64,000 nt of DNA from Brevibacterium spongiae. Its GTDB lineage: Bacteria; Actinomycetota; Actinomycetes; Actinomycetales; Brevibacteriaceae. Below are positions 8,423-17,089 of this stretch, piece by piece. Made by a program: the position numbers and the translations under genes. The notes beneath the pieces were generated by a model. The model worked only from the letters and a program-made list of their open reading frames with translations, searched no databases and had not been told where the DNA came from. Location of the stretch: contig NZ_CP093443.1 in NCBI RefSeq assembly GCF_026168515.1, positions 3,410,001-3,474,000 of the forward strand, read 5' to 3'. Each line of letters opens with the position of its first letter. Position 1 is the stretch's first letter.

Positions 8423-9244
8423 ATGACCGCGACCGACCCGATGCCCACGAACGAGCACAACCCGACGATTCCCTCCCTGTTCGACCTCAGCGGCCGCACC
8501 GCCGTCGTCGTCGGTGCCGGATCAGGGCTGGGTCAGGCCAGTGCGATCGGGCTGGCCGACGCCGGCGCGCATGTCATCGCCGCCGACCTCAATGTCGCCG
8601 GCGCCGAGGAGACCGCCGCCCTCATCACCGCCCGCGGTGCCGGTTCCGCCGCGGCCCATGCCGTGGACATCACGGACACTGACTCGGTCGAATCCCTCGT
8701 CACCGCCTTCTCCGATGCTCAGGTCCTCGTCGTCACACCGGGCGCGAACGTGCGCAAGCGCCTGACGGCGACCACCGATGACGAATTCGACCGTGTCATC
8801 GACATCAACCTCAAGGGAACCTACCGCCTGATGCGCGGATTCGGACGCGAGATGGCGGCTCGGGGCCGCGGCTCGATCGTCACCTACGCGTCGTTCCGGG
8901 CGCTGGCCGTCGAACCCGGGCAGGGAATCTATGCGGCGGCCAAGGCCGGCGTGGTGCAGCTGACGAAGACGCTGGCCAGTGAGCTCGGCGGACAGGGTGT
9001 GCGCGTGAACGCAGTGCTGCCCGGCCCCTTCGACACTCCCCTGACTCAGCAGATCAAGGCCGACGACACGTGGTGGGACGCCTACGCGGACAAGACTGCT
9101 TTGGGCCGCTGGGGACGCCTCCACGAGATCGCCGGACCCGTCGTCTTCCTCGCCTCCGACGCCGCCAGCTACGTCACCGGTCATTCCCAGCTCGTCGACG
9201 GCGGATGGATGGCGCAGGACGGACGGTTCACCCCCGACGTGTGA
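8423..9244 (+). CDS. Short-chain dehydrogenase/reductase (SDR)
   Basis: 273-aa classical SDR, NAD(P)-dependent oxidoreductase. The Rossmann motif VVGAGSGLGQASAIG is near residues 26-40, with AADLN at the end of the second strand. Catalytic YAAAK is near residue 171, preceded by YASFRALAVEPGQ, and RVNAVLPGPFDTP follows. The ending SYVTGHSQLVDGGWMAQDG is typical of the family. ATG 8423 has GGAAGGA 6 bases upstream; an in-frame GTG at 8375 is less convincing. It is alone on its strand between DUF4032 and a permease, so the substrate cannot be deduced; sugar- or polyol-type substrates are common for this kind. Confidence 0.9.
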   Translation: MTATDPMPTNEHNPTIPSLFDLSGRTAVVVGAGSGLGQASAIGLADAGAHVIAADLNVAGAEETAALITARGAGSAAAHAVDITDTDSVESLVTAFSDAQVLVVTPGANVRKRLTATTDDEFDRVIDINLKGTYRLMRGFGREMAARGRGSIVTYASFRALAVEPGQGIYAAAKAGVVQLTKTLASELGGQGVRVNAVLPGPFDTPLTQQIKADDTWWDAYADKTALGRWGRLHEIAGPVVFLASDAASYVTGHSQLVDGGWMAQDGRFTPDV

Positions 9245-9245
9245 G

Positions 9246-9306
9246 GTTGCGCGAGCGCGGTTGCGCGGGCAGTTGCGCGGACGCGGTTGCGGGCTGCGTT
9301 GCGCGG
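9246..9306. repeat. 26-bp minisatellite after the SDR gene
   Basis: Two copies of a 26-bp unit, 9246-9271 and 9272-9297, plus the start of a third. Each contains GTTGCGCG twice in a 14+12 pattern. It begins two bases after the SDR stop. No function visible. Confidence 0.75.
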
Positions 9307-9379
9307 GGTCGACGTGTGAGGTTCACGACGGTCGGTGCTGCCGAGGCCCGCGATCTCGGGGACCCCTCCCGAGAAGATA

Positions 9380-9393
9380 TGCATGTTTATGCA
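9380..9393. promoter_or_regulatory. Inverted repeat TGCAT-GTTT-ATGCA before permease
   Basis: A perfect 5-bp inverted repeat with 4-base spacer, ending 11 bases before the permease ATG (9405). The stretch is AT-rich compared with its surroundings and no Shine-Dalgarno follows it, so this may be an operator overlapping the promoter of a short-leader or leaderless transcript. Confidence 0.45.
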
Positions 9394-9404
9394 AGACTAT
9401 TCAT

Positions 9405-10910
9405 ATGACCGCACCTTCGACTCCATCCACCCCGTCGTCGCCCTCGCCCACCGGCGTGCTGCGGCAGCTGGGACGGCGCAAATCGATCAGCGCCATGACC
9501 GCCGAGGCGCACGCCACGGAACAGTCCGCGGAGTCGGGTCGGCTGCGGCGGACCTTCGGCGTCTTCCAGCTGACGATGATCAGCGTCGGCGCCACCTTGG
9601 GCACGGGCATCCTCGTCATCCTCGGTGAGGCTGTTCCCATCGCCGGCCCTGCCGTGTGGCTGGCGTTCGTCCTGGCCGGCATCACGGCGCTGCTCTCAGC
9701 GGTCAGCTACGCGGAGATGGCGGGCATGGTGCCGGTGTCCGGATCGAGCTATTCGTACTCGTATGCCACCCTCGGTGAGGGTGTGGCCTGGGTCTGCGGC
9801 TGGTGCCTCGTCCTCGAATACGCGGTCTCGGTCGCTGCGGTTGCGGTCGGGGCGGCCGACTACGTCAATGAGACCCTGCGTGTCTTCGGCGTCGAACTGC
9901 CGGCCTCGCTGACCACGGGTCCCGGCCTGGCGGACAACCCCGGCGGAGTCATCAACGTCTCGGCCCTCGTGGTCGTGGCCCTGGCGACCGTGCTGCTCAT
10001 GCGCGGTGCCCGCGAGTCCGGTGTCGTCAACACGGTCCTCGTCTTCGTCAAGCTCGGCATCCTCGTGTTCTTCGCGATCGTCGCGTTCACCGCGTTCAAA
10101 GCCGGAAACTTCGCACCGATGCTGCCGATGGGCGCCGCCGGTGTCACTGCGGCCGCGTCGAGCGTGTTCTTCTCCTATATCGGCTTCGATGCCGCCTCGA
10201 CGGCCGGCGAGGAGGCGAAGAACCCGCGGCGAGACCTCCCGCGGGCCATCATCTTCTCCATGCTCATCGTCACCGCGATGTACGTCCTCGTCGCCGTCAC
10301 AGCGATCGGCGCCCGGCACTGGCAGTGGTTCGACTCCGCGCACGCCCCGCTGGTCCAGATCGTCGAGGAGATCACCGACTCGAATGTGGCTGTGCTGCTC
10401 TTCGCCGTGGCCGCGGTGCTCGCGATCTTCTCCGTGGTCATCACGGTCCTCTACGGACAGTCGCGGATCCTTTTGACGATGTCGCGCGACGGCATGGTCC
10501 CGAAGATCTTCGGTCGCGTCTCCTCGCGCACGGGCACTCCCCTGGCCGGAACCCTCATCATCGGCGGACTCGTGGCGATCACCGCGGCGTTCATCCCGCT
10601 GGGTGAGCTCGCCGATGCCACGAGCATCGGCACGCTCTTCGCGTTCTTCCTGGTCAATCTCGCCGTTATCTACCTGCGGTTCAAACGCCCCGATCTCGAC
10701 CGGTCGTTCAAGGTTCCCTTCGGTCCGGTCGTACCGGTGCTGGGCGCACTGTCGTGCGCGTTCCTCATGGTCAACCTCGGCGGGCGGACCTGGATCGTCT
10801 TCGCCGCCTGGATGGCCGTCGGCGCGATCGTCTACTTCACCTACAGCCGCCGCCACTCCGTCGTCGGTCACCTGAGCGAACAGGACTACCGCACCACCGT
10901 AGACGCCTGA
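9405..10910 (+). CDS. APC-family amino acid/polyamine permease
   Basis: 501-aa membrane carrier with about 12 hydrophobic segments. The first segment carries the APC pattern (MISVGATLGTGILVI), then MVPVSGSSYSYSYATLGEGVAW, FFSYIGFDAASTAGEEAKNP and SRILLTMSRDGMVPK, all features of the cationic amino acid/YhdG-like branch. The open frame extends upstream, but ATG 9405 follows the inverted repeat and precedes a normal hydrophilic N-terminus of about 45 residues. It is convergent with rlmB; the shared hairpin after its stop has been split by the IS3 element. Substrate not determinable from sequence. Confidence 0.9.
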   Translation: MTAPSTPSTPSSPSPTGVLRQLGRRKSISAMTAEAHATEQSAESGRLRRTFGVFQLTMISVGATLGTGILVILGEAVPIAGPAVWLAFVLAGITALLSAVSYAEMAGMVPVSGSSYSYSYATLGEGVAWVCGWCLVLEYAVSVAAVAVGAADYVNETLRVFGVELPASLTTGPGLADNPGGVINVSALVVVALATVLLMRGARESGVVNTVLVFVKLGILVFFAIVAFTAFKAGNFAPMLPMGAAGVTAAASSVFFSYIGFDAASTAGEEAKNPRRDLPRAIIFSMLIVTAMYVLVAVTAIGARHWQWFDSAHAPLVQIVEEITDSNVAVLLFAVAAVLAIFSVVITVLYGQSRILLTMSRDGMVPKIFGRVSSRTGTPLAGTLIIGGLVAITAAFIPLGELADATSIGTLFAFFLVNLAVIYLRFKRPDLDRSFKVPFGPVVPVLGALSCAFLMVNLGGRTWIVFAAWMAVGAIVYFTYSRRHSVVGHLSEQDYRTTVDA

Positions 10911-10913
10911 TTA

Positions 10914-10941
10914 TTACTACCTGACGGGCCCCCAGCAACCT
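10914..10941. terminator. Left arm of a large terminator-like hairpin, split by the IS
   Basis: 28 bases starting 4 bp after the permease stop. Its exact reverse complement lies at 12487-12514, just beyond the IS3 element. Removing the IS and one 3-bp target copy restores a perfect 28-bp stem with a 6-base loop (TGCGCC) between two convergent genes, as expected of a bidirectional terminator. Confidence 0.85.
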
Positions 10942-10946
10942 TGCGC

Positions 10947-10970
10947 TGGAGTGGTCCCCGAAAGTTGGAC
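10947..10970 (+). repeat. IS3 left terminal inverted repeat
   Basis: 24 bp, matching the right end (12459-12482, reverse complement) at 22 positions; mismatches are at positions 5 and 14. Confidence 0.9.
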
Positions 10971-11006
10971 TGTGATCAACACAAGACAACTTGAAGGGAC
11001 CAGTCC

Positions 11007-11573
11007 ATGCGTAAGGACTGTCTGATCACAGACGAACAAGCCAAAGCCGCGATCGAGCTCTTCGACAAAGGGCACGGCTACGCCGCGACCGCCACGAAGC
11101 TCGACGTGCATAAACCCACGCTCAAACTCCTCCACGACCGGTGGCTGGTGCGTGGAACAATATCGGTCATGGAACCGCACCAGCCCCGCCGCATACCGGC
11201 AGAGACAAAGATCGCGACTGCGAAACGGTACCTCGACGGCGAACACAAAGTCGTCCTGGCTCAAGAGCTTGGCCTGGCATCCTCACGCACCGTCGTTGAT
11301 TGGGCGAAGAAATACCGGGACAAGGGCGAAGACGCGTTCGCGACACCGCCGCCGGCCAAAGGCAAGACAGCACGAATACGAGCCCTCGACAACGGTCAGG
11401 ACCCCGATGCTGATCCGGCCCCATCCAAGCCAGACCTGATGGCGAAGAAGACGCATGTCGAGGACATCAGCCTGGCCGAGTACCGGCAGCTACAAGACCG
11501 GCTGCTGCGGGCTGAAGCGGAGAACGCTTACTTGAAAAAACTGCGGGCCTTGAGGCAAAAAGGGCAGCTGTGA
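11007..11573 (+). CDS. IS3 OrfA (helix-turn-helix transposase subunit)
   Basis: 188-aa DNA-binding part of the transposase. It has HTH-type repeats (ITDEQAKAAIELFDKGHGYA at the N-terminus, a second copy around RTVVDWAKKYRDKGEDAF) and a C-terminal heptad-like segment (RQLQDRLLRAEAENAYLKKL) that in this family mediates pairing with OrfB. GAAGGGA precedes the ATG. The stop overlaps the OrfB GTG (11570-11573). A-rich tracts at 11535-11540 and 11557-11561 could serve a -1 frameshift making the OrfAB fusion, but neither is a canonical slippery heptamer in phase. Confidence 0.92.
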   Translation: MRKDCLITDEQAKAAIELFDKGHGYAATATKLDVHKPTLKLLHDRWLVRGTISVMEPHQPRRIPAETKIATAKRYLDGEHKVVLAQELGLASSRTVVDWAKKYRDKGEDAFATPPPAKGKTARIRALDNGQDPDADPAPSKPDLMAKKTHVEDISLAEYRQLQDRLLRAEAENAYLKKLRALRQKGQL

Positions 11574-12448
11574 AAGCACGCATCGTTGCCAGTCTCAAGG
11601 CAGACTATCCACTGCCATTGCTGCTGCAGGTCGCGGGTTTGGCCCGGTCGACGTTCTTCTATCACCAGAAACGATTCGACGTGAGACCCGACCCATACGC
11701 GCAGGTGAGAACCCTCATCGAGGACATCTTCGAGAAGAGTCACAAACGTTACGGGCACCGCAAGATCTGGGCTGTCTTGGTCAAACAGGGCATCACGATC
11801 GCGAAGAAGACGGTGCTGCGATTGATGCGTGACATGGGTCTGCAGACCGAGGTGCGGAAGAAGAAATTCGACTCCCATCGCGGCACGGTCGGGGCCGTTG
11901 CTGACAACGTACTCAATCGGGAGTTCACCGCTGATGAACCGAACGAGAAATGGGTTTCTGACGTCACGGAATTCGCTGTTGAAGACAAGAAACTGTATCT
12001 GTCACCAGTGATCGATCTGTTCGATGCCGGTGTGGTGTCGTACTCGATGTCGACGTCACCGAACACGGCATTGACGAACGAATCATTGAGGAGTGCTTGT
12101 CAGGGGCTTCCGCCGGGTCAGACACCGTTGGTGCATACCGATCAGGGGTTTCAGTACCAGCACGTGTCCTGGGCGTCGATCCTGGCCAAGCACGGTGCGA
12201 CAGCGTCGATGTCGCGGAAGGGAAACTGCTGGGATAACGCGATGGCGGAGAACTTCTTCGGGCAGTTGAAGTCCGAAATGTTCTATCTGCAGAAATTCGA
12301 CTCAGTCGATGACCTCAAAGCCGCGATCGATGAGTACATTCATTGGTACAACTACGAAAGGATCTCGACACGACTTGGCGATCTTGCCCCGATGGAATAT
12401 CGAAGCAAGACCGCCAAGGATGGTGAGCCTATTTACGAACTATGCTGA
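11570..12448 (+). CDS. IS3 OrfB (DDE transposase)
   Basis: 292-aa catalytic subunit. The N-terminal HTH_21-like region contains SHKRYGHRKIWAVL. The integrase core carries the DDE residues: Asp in WVSDVTEF, Asp in VHTDQGFQY, and Glu in CWDNAMAENFFGQLKSE. The ending WYNYERISTRLGDLAPMEY is typical of the IS150 branch. It is in the -1 frame relative to OrfA and starts at a GTG overlapping its stop. No interruption is seen. In vivo the active form is usually the frameshifted OrfAB. Confidence 0.94.
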   Translation: MKARIVASLKADYPLPLLLQVAGLARSTFFYHQKRFDVRPDPYAQVRTLIEDIFEKSHKRYGHRKIWAVLVKQGITIAKKTVLRLMRDMGLQTEVRKKKFDSHRGTVGAVADNVLNREFTADEPNEKWVSDVTEFAVEDKKLYLSPVIDLFDAGVVSYSMSTSPNTALTNESLRSACQGLPPGQTPLVHTDQGFQYQHVSWASILAKHGATASMSRKGNCWDNAMAENFFGQLKSEMFYLQKFDSVDDLKAAIDEYIHWYNYERISTRLGDLAPMEYRSKTAKDGEPIYELC

Positions 12449-12458
12449 CCTCACAGCA

Positions 12459-12482
12459 GTCCAACTTTTGGGGACCAGTCCA
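12459..12482 (-). repeat. IS3 right terminal inverted repeat
   Basis: Right end of the element, followed directly by the CGC target duplication (12483-12485). Confidence 0.9.
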
Positions 12483-12486
12483 CGCC

Positions 12487-12514
12487 AGGTTGCTGGGGGC
12501 CCGTCAGGTAGTAA
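12487..12514. terminator. Right arm of the split hairpin
   Basis: Exact reverse complement of 10914-10941, ending 10 bp before the rlmB stop. See the left arm for the reconstruction. Confidence 0.85.
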
Positions 12515-12524
12515 GAGGGGGAGG

Positions 12525-13463
12525 TCAGGCGCGGCGGGATCGGGCCACTTCGTAGAGGGACACTGCCGCGGCGATGCCCGCATTGAGCGATTCGGTGGTC
12601 GCGGCGATCGGGATCGACACGATCTGGTCGCACTTCTCCGAGATCAGGCGCGAGATCCCCTTACCTTCGGAGCCGACGACGATGCACAGCGGGTCGCGGC
12701 TGAACGTGAGCTCGGGCAGTTCGACGTCGCCATCCATATCGAGGCCGACGACGAAGACGTTCTGCTTCTTCAGCTCGTCGATGGCGCGGGCGAGGTTGAC
12801 GACCTGGGCCACACGGATCCGTGCGGCCGCACCTGCAGAGGTCTTCCACGCCGCAGCCGTCATCGAGGCGGCCCGCCGTTCCGGAATGATCACTCCGTGT
12901 CCGCCGAAGGCCGCAGTCGAGCGCACGATCGCGCCGAGGTTGCGCGGGTCGGTCACCCCGTCCAGTGCGACGATCAGCGGGGTCTCGGCCCGGTCGGCCG
13001 CGTATTCGAGCAGGTCAGAGGGATCGGCGTATTCGTACGGCGGGACCTGCAGGGCGATGCCCTGGTGGATCGCGTCATCGGTGAGACGGTCGAGGTCGGG
13101 CTTGCTCGCCTCGAGCATCGAGATTCCGCGCTGAGTGGCCAAGGTGATGGACTCGCGCACACGGTCATCGGAGTCGATGCGCCCGGAGACGTACATCGCG
13201 GTGGCCGGAACCCCTTCGCGCAGCGCTTCGAGGACGGAGTTGCGCCCGGCGACCATGTTCGGTCCGAGCTCCTTCTTCCGCCGCTTCGCCTGTGCCGAGG
13301 CGTTCGCGGACTTCCGGTGCTGCGCGGCCTTGTGCGCCTTGTGGTAGACACGGTCCTCGGCCTTGGGTGTCGGGCCCTTGCCGCGCAGACTGCGCTTGTT
13401 CTTGCCGCCCGACCCCTTGGTCGGGCCCTTCTTCGAACCGCCGGAGCGGGGAGTTGAAGCCAT
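12525..13463 (-). CDS. rlmB: 23S rRNA (guanosine-2'-O-)-methyltransferase RlmB
   Basis: 312-aa SpoU/TrmH-family methyltransferase (SPOUT knot). The basic, Lys/Gly-rich N-terminal 75 residues are usual in actinobacteria. Then comes the substrate-binding domain (NMVAGRNSVLEAL). The catalytic domain has ALDGVTDPRNLGAIVRSTAA (SpoU motif 1), VVGSEGKGISRLISEKCD (motif 2) and IPIAATTESLNAGIAAAV (motif 3, the knot and SAM site). It modifies G2251 of 23S rRNA in E. coli numbering. Its ATG (13463) is 62 bp downstream of the cysS stop; cysS-rlmB is the common actinobacterial order, so they are likely co-transcribed. Confidence 0.95.
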   Translation of the reverse strand: MASTPRSGGSKKGPTKGSGGKNKRSLRGKGPTPKAEDRVYHKAHKAAQHRKSANASAQAKRRKKELGPNMVAGRNSVLEALREGVPATAMYVSGRIDSDDRVRESITLATQRGISMLEASKPDLDRLTDDAIHQGIALQVPPYEYADPSDLLEYAADRAETPLIVALDGVTDPRNLGAIVRSTAAFGGHGVIIPERRAASMTAAAWKTSAGAAARIRVAQVVNLARAIDELKKQNVFVVGLDMDGDVELPELTFSRDPLCIVVGSEGKGISRLISEKCDQIVSIPIAATTESLNAGIAAAVSLYEVARSRRA

Positions 13464-13524
13464 GTGATTCCTATCAGATGCGTTGGGGTCGCGGGCTCAC
13501 ACCCGTGACCGAAATTCGTTGTCC

Positions 13525-14976
<1,452 letters not shown>

Positions 14977-15102
14977 GCCCACAAGTCTACCGGGCCGCAC
15001 CGAATTCACTGTTTCCCCGGATTCGATACAGGACTGTTATGCACCTCACGTGATGCACGGCACATTACACAGCAAATTCCCAGTAAAGTGGACGCAAGCA
15101 CT

Positions 15103-15210
15103 GAAGTCCGAGGCGAGTGGCGTTCTCGCATTCCGGACTTCGCACGAGCCCACCCGTCTCACGGACGAGACTGCGGGGGCGCAACTCGGTCTCGAAACCC
15201 CGTGACCGAT
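15103..15210 (+). promoter_or_regulatory. Structured 5' leader before metP (candidate cis-regulatory RNA)
   Basis: The leader before the carrier gene can fold. GAAGTCCG (15103-15110) pairs with CGGACTTC (15134-15141), enclosing a second stem GCGAG/CTCGC (15113-15117/15125-15129). GTCTC/GAGAC pairs at 15156-15160/15167-15171, and a weaker GGTC/GACC pair lies nearer the gene. I do not recognise a SAM or glycine riboswitch consensus in it. Confidence 0.4.
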
Positions 15211-15224
15211 CGAGAAAGGACATC

Positions 15225-16784
15225 ATGTCTCCAAAGTCTTCACCCCAGAGGGAGGTCTTCGTCTCCCGCGGCGCGTTCATCTTCGCGGCCATCGGTTCGG
15301 CGGTCGGCCTCGGCAACATCTGGCGCTTCCCGTATGTCACGTATGACAACGGCGGCGGCGCCTTCATCATCCCCTACCTCGTCGCTCTGCTCACTGCGGG
15401 CATCCCGCTGCTGTTCTTCTACTATGCGATGGGCCACCGTTCGCGCGGTTCGGCTCCGCTGGCCTACCGAATGACCCACAAGGCTGCCGAGCCCATCGGC
15501 TGGTTCGCCACCGGTGTCGCGATCGTCATCGGCATCTACTATGCCGCGATCATCGGCTGGGCCGGTTCCTATATGTTCTTCTCCCTCAAGGAATCGTGGG
15601 GCGACAACGCCGAGGAGTTCTTCTTCAGCGAGTACCTGAAGATGGGCGATCCGGGCATCTCCCTGGACTTCGTCCCGGCGGTCCTCATCCCGGTCATCAT
15701 CGTCTGGGCGATTGTCCTCGTCGTCCTGCTGATGGGCGTCCAGAACGGCATCGCGGGCTTCTCGAAGATCTTCATTCCGCTGCTCATCATCCTCTTCCTC
15801 GCCCTGGTCGTCCGGTCGCTGTTCCTGCCCGGTGCCGCTGAGGGACTCGATGCACTGTTCACTCCGGATTTCGCGGCGTTGGCTGATCACAAGGTGTGGA
15901 TCGCGGCGTACGGGCAGATCTTCTTCTCCCTGTCGATCGCCTTCGGCATCATGATCACCTACGCCTCGTATCTGAAGAAGAAGACGAACCTCACCGGCGC
16001 GGGCCTCGTCGTCGGCTTCTCGAACTCGGCGTTCGAGATCCTCGCCGGCATCGGCATCTTCGCCGCACTCGGCTTCATGGCCACGGCGCAGGGTGTCGAG
16101 GTCGCCGATGTGGCCTCCTCGGGCATCGGCCTGGCCTTCGTCGGCTTCCCGACGCTGATCTCCGAGATGCCGGGTGGCGCGATCTTCGGATTCGTCTTCT
16201 TCGCCTGCCTCGTCTTCGCTGGTCTGACCTCGCTGATCTCGATCGTCCAGGTGCCCATCCAGGCGCTGCGCGACAAGTTCCGCGTCAGCAACAAGGCCTC
16301 GACCGCTTGGGTCGTCGGCGTCATGGCCGTCGTCTCCATCCTGCTCATGCCCACCGTCACCGGCCTGTACGCACTCGACACCATGGATGCGTTCGCGAAC
16401 AATCTCGGTATCGTCGGCTCCGCCGTGCTCGCGATCATCGTCGTCGCTTGGCTGCTGCGCAAGATGCCGGTCTTCAGCCGTCACCTCAATGCCGTCTCGA
16501 GCTTCAAGCTCGGACCGATCTGGATGGCCCTCATCTCGATCACCGGCGTGGTGCTCGTCTACATGCTCATCACGCAGATCATCGCCTACGCCACTGACGG
16601 CTATGAGGACTATCCACCGCTCATCCTCGGCGTCTACGGCTGGGGCATGATCGCGCTGCTCATCGTCGCGTCGATCATCCTCACGCTGGTCAAATGGCCG
16701 AAGAAGACGATCGATGACATGCACGAGGCGATCGCCGATTCCGTCGCCGAAGATAACCTCCGCAACGAGACAAAGGGAGTCTGA
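15225..16784 (+). CDS. metP: Sodium-dependent NSS transporter, MetP-like (methionine/alanine import)
   Basis: 519-aa membrane carrier of the neurotransmitter:sodium symporter family. Its first helix has the hallmark FIFAAIGSAVGLGNIWRFPY, followed by about 11 more helices. The start ATG 15225 has GAAAGGA upstream; the longer open frame has no support. One base after its stop lies the 34-codon MetS subunit, the arrangement of Corynebacterium glutamicum MetPS, which imports methionine and alanine with Na+. By that analogy this is the large subunit. It is divergent from cysS, which fits sulfur-amino-acid supply but does not prove it. Confidence 0.9.
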   Translation: MSPKSSPQREVFVSRGAFIFAAIGSAVGLGNIWRFPYVTYDNGGGAFIIPYLVALLTAGIPLLFFYYAMGHRSRGSAPLAYRMTHKAAEPIGWFATGVAIVIGIYYAAIIGWAGSYMFFSLKESWGDNAEEFFFSEYLKMGDPGISLDFVPAVLIPVIIVWAIVLVVLLMGVQNGIAGFSKIFIPLLIILFLALVVRSLFLPGAAEGLDALFTPDFAALADHKVWIAAYGQIFFSLSIAFGIMITYASYLKKKTNLTGAGLVVGFSNSAFEILAGIGIFAALGFMATAQGVEVADVASSGIGLAFVGFPTLISEMPGGAIFGFVFFACLVFAGLTSLISIVQVPIQALRDKFRVSNKASTAWVVGVMAVVSILLMPTVTGLYALDTMDAFANNLGIVGSAVLAIIVVAWLLRKMPVFSRHLNAVSSFKLGPIWMALISITGVVLVYMLITQIIAYATDGYEDYPPLILGVYGWGMIALLIVASIILTLVKWPKKTIDDMHEAIADSVAEDNLRNETKGV

Positions 16785-16785
16785 C

Positions 16786-16890
16786 ATGGGCACTTCAGCA
16801 ATCATCATGATGATCATCGCGATGGTCACCGTCTGGGGCGGGCTCATCGCAGCCATGCTGCACCTGCGCAAGCACCCCGACGAGGAGTGA
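16786..16890 (+). CDS. metS: MetS-family small subunit of NSS transporter (34 aa)
   Basis: A 34-residue single-helix membrane peptide beginning MGTSAIIMMIIAMVTVWGG and ending HLRKHPDEE. This is the form of the MetS small subunit required with MetP in C. glutamicum. It starts one base after the metP stop, with GGGAG 5-9 bases upstream inside metP. A hydrophobic stretch then a charged cytoplasmic tail fits a type of accessory helix that packs on the carrier. Confidence 0.88.
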   Translation: MGTSAIIMMIIAMVTVWGGLIAAMLHLRKHPDEE

Positions 16891-16943
16891 GCGCCCCGCA
16901 CACTCCGACTCCTCCGGAATGAGATGACGAATCCGGAAGTGAG

Positions 16944-16996
16944 ATGACGAAGGCGGTGCGCGTCCTGTCCGACAGGATGCGCACCGCCTTCGTCAT
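16944..16996. terminator. Bidirectional hairpin terminator, metS/permease
   Basis: 26-base arms (16944-16969 and 16971-16996) pair with a single mismatch around a 1-base loop core. The stem lies between convergent genes and could stop transcription from both sides. Confidence 0.85.
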
Positions 16997-17089
16997 GCTC
17001 GCCCTCGCCGAGGCGGCCCGACCGTCGGCCACGGTCGGCTCGGCACGGTGCGGGACCGCCTCGCGATCAGCGCGGCGGAAGTGCCGCTG

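Larger units (their letters stand above)
10947..12482 (+). mobile_element. IS3-family insertion sequence (IS150-like), 1536 bp, intact
   Basis: Ends are 24-bp inverted repeats starting TGGASTGGTCCCC (10947-10970 and 12459-12482) with two mismatches. A 3-bp direct repeat, CGC, flanks it (10944-10946 and 12483-12485). It carries two overlapping ORFs in the usual IS3 arrangement, orfB in the -1 frame. The DDE residues are intact, so the copy looks active or recently active. It sits in the loop of the host hairpin 10914-10941/12487-12514. IS1397 and ISKpn1, also IS3-family, are known to target loops of palindromic units. Confidence 0.93.

Noticed and set aside
9696..10871. Leftward open frame (391 codons) opposite the APC permease
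   Set aside because: Same artefact; the permease on the plus strand has clear family motifs.
11535..11561. Slippery heptamer for IS3 frameshifting
   Set aside because: AAAAAAC at 11535-11541 is not in the canonical X_XXY_YYZ phase relative to OrfA, and AAAAAGG at 11557 is also off. Frameshifting stays possible, but I cannot point to the site.
13464..13524. tRNA in the cysS-rlmB gap
   Set aside because: The 61-base gap is too short and lacks cloverleaf arms.
15055..15224. SAM or glycine riboswitch before metP
   Set aside because: None of the conserved core sequences of those riboswitches is recognised. Kept only as a structured leader.
15240..16901. Long leftward open frame (553 codons) opposite metP
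   Set aside because: Asp/Arg/Glu-rich shadow of the carrier gene; no start signal and no domain.
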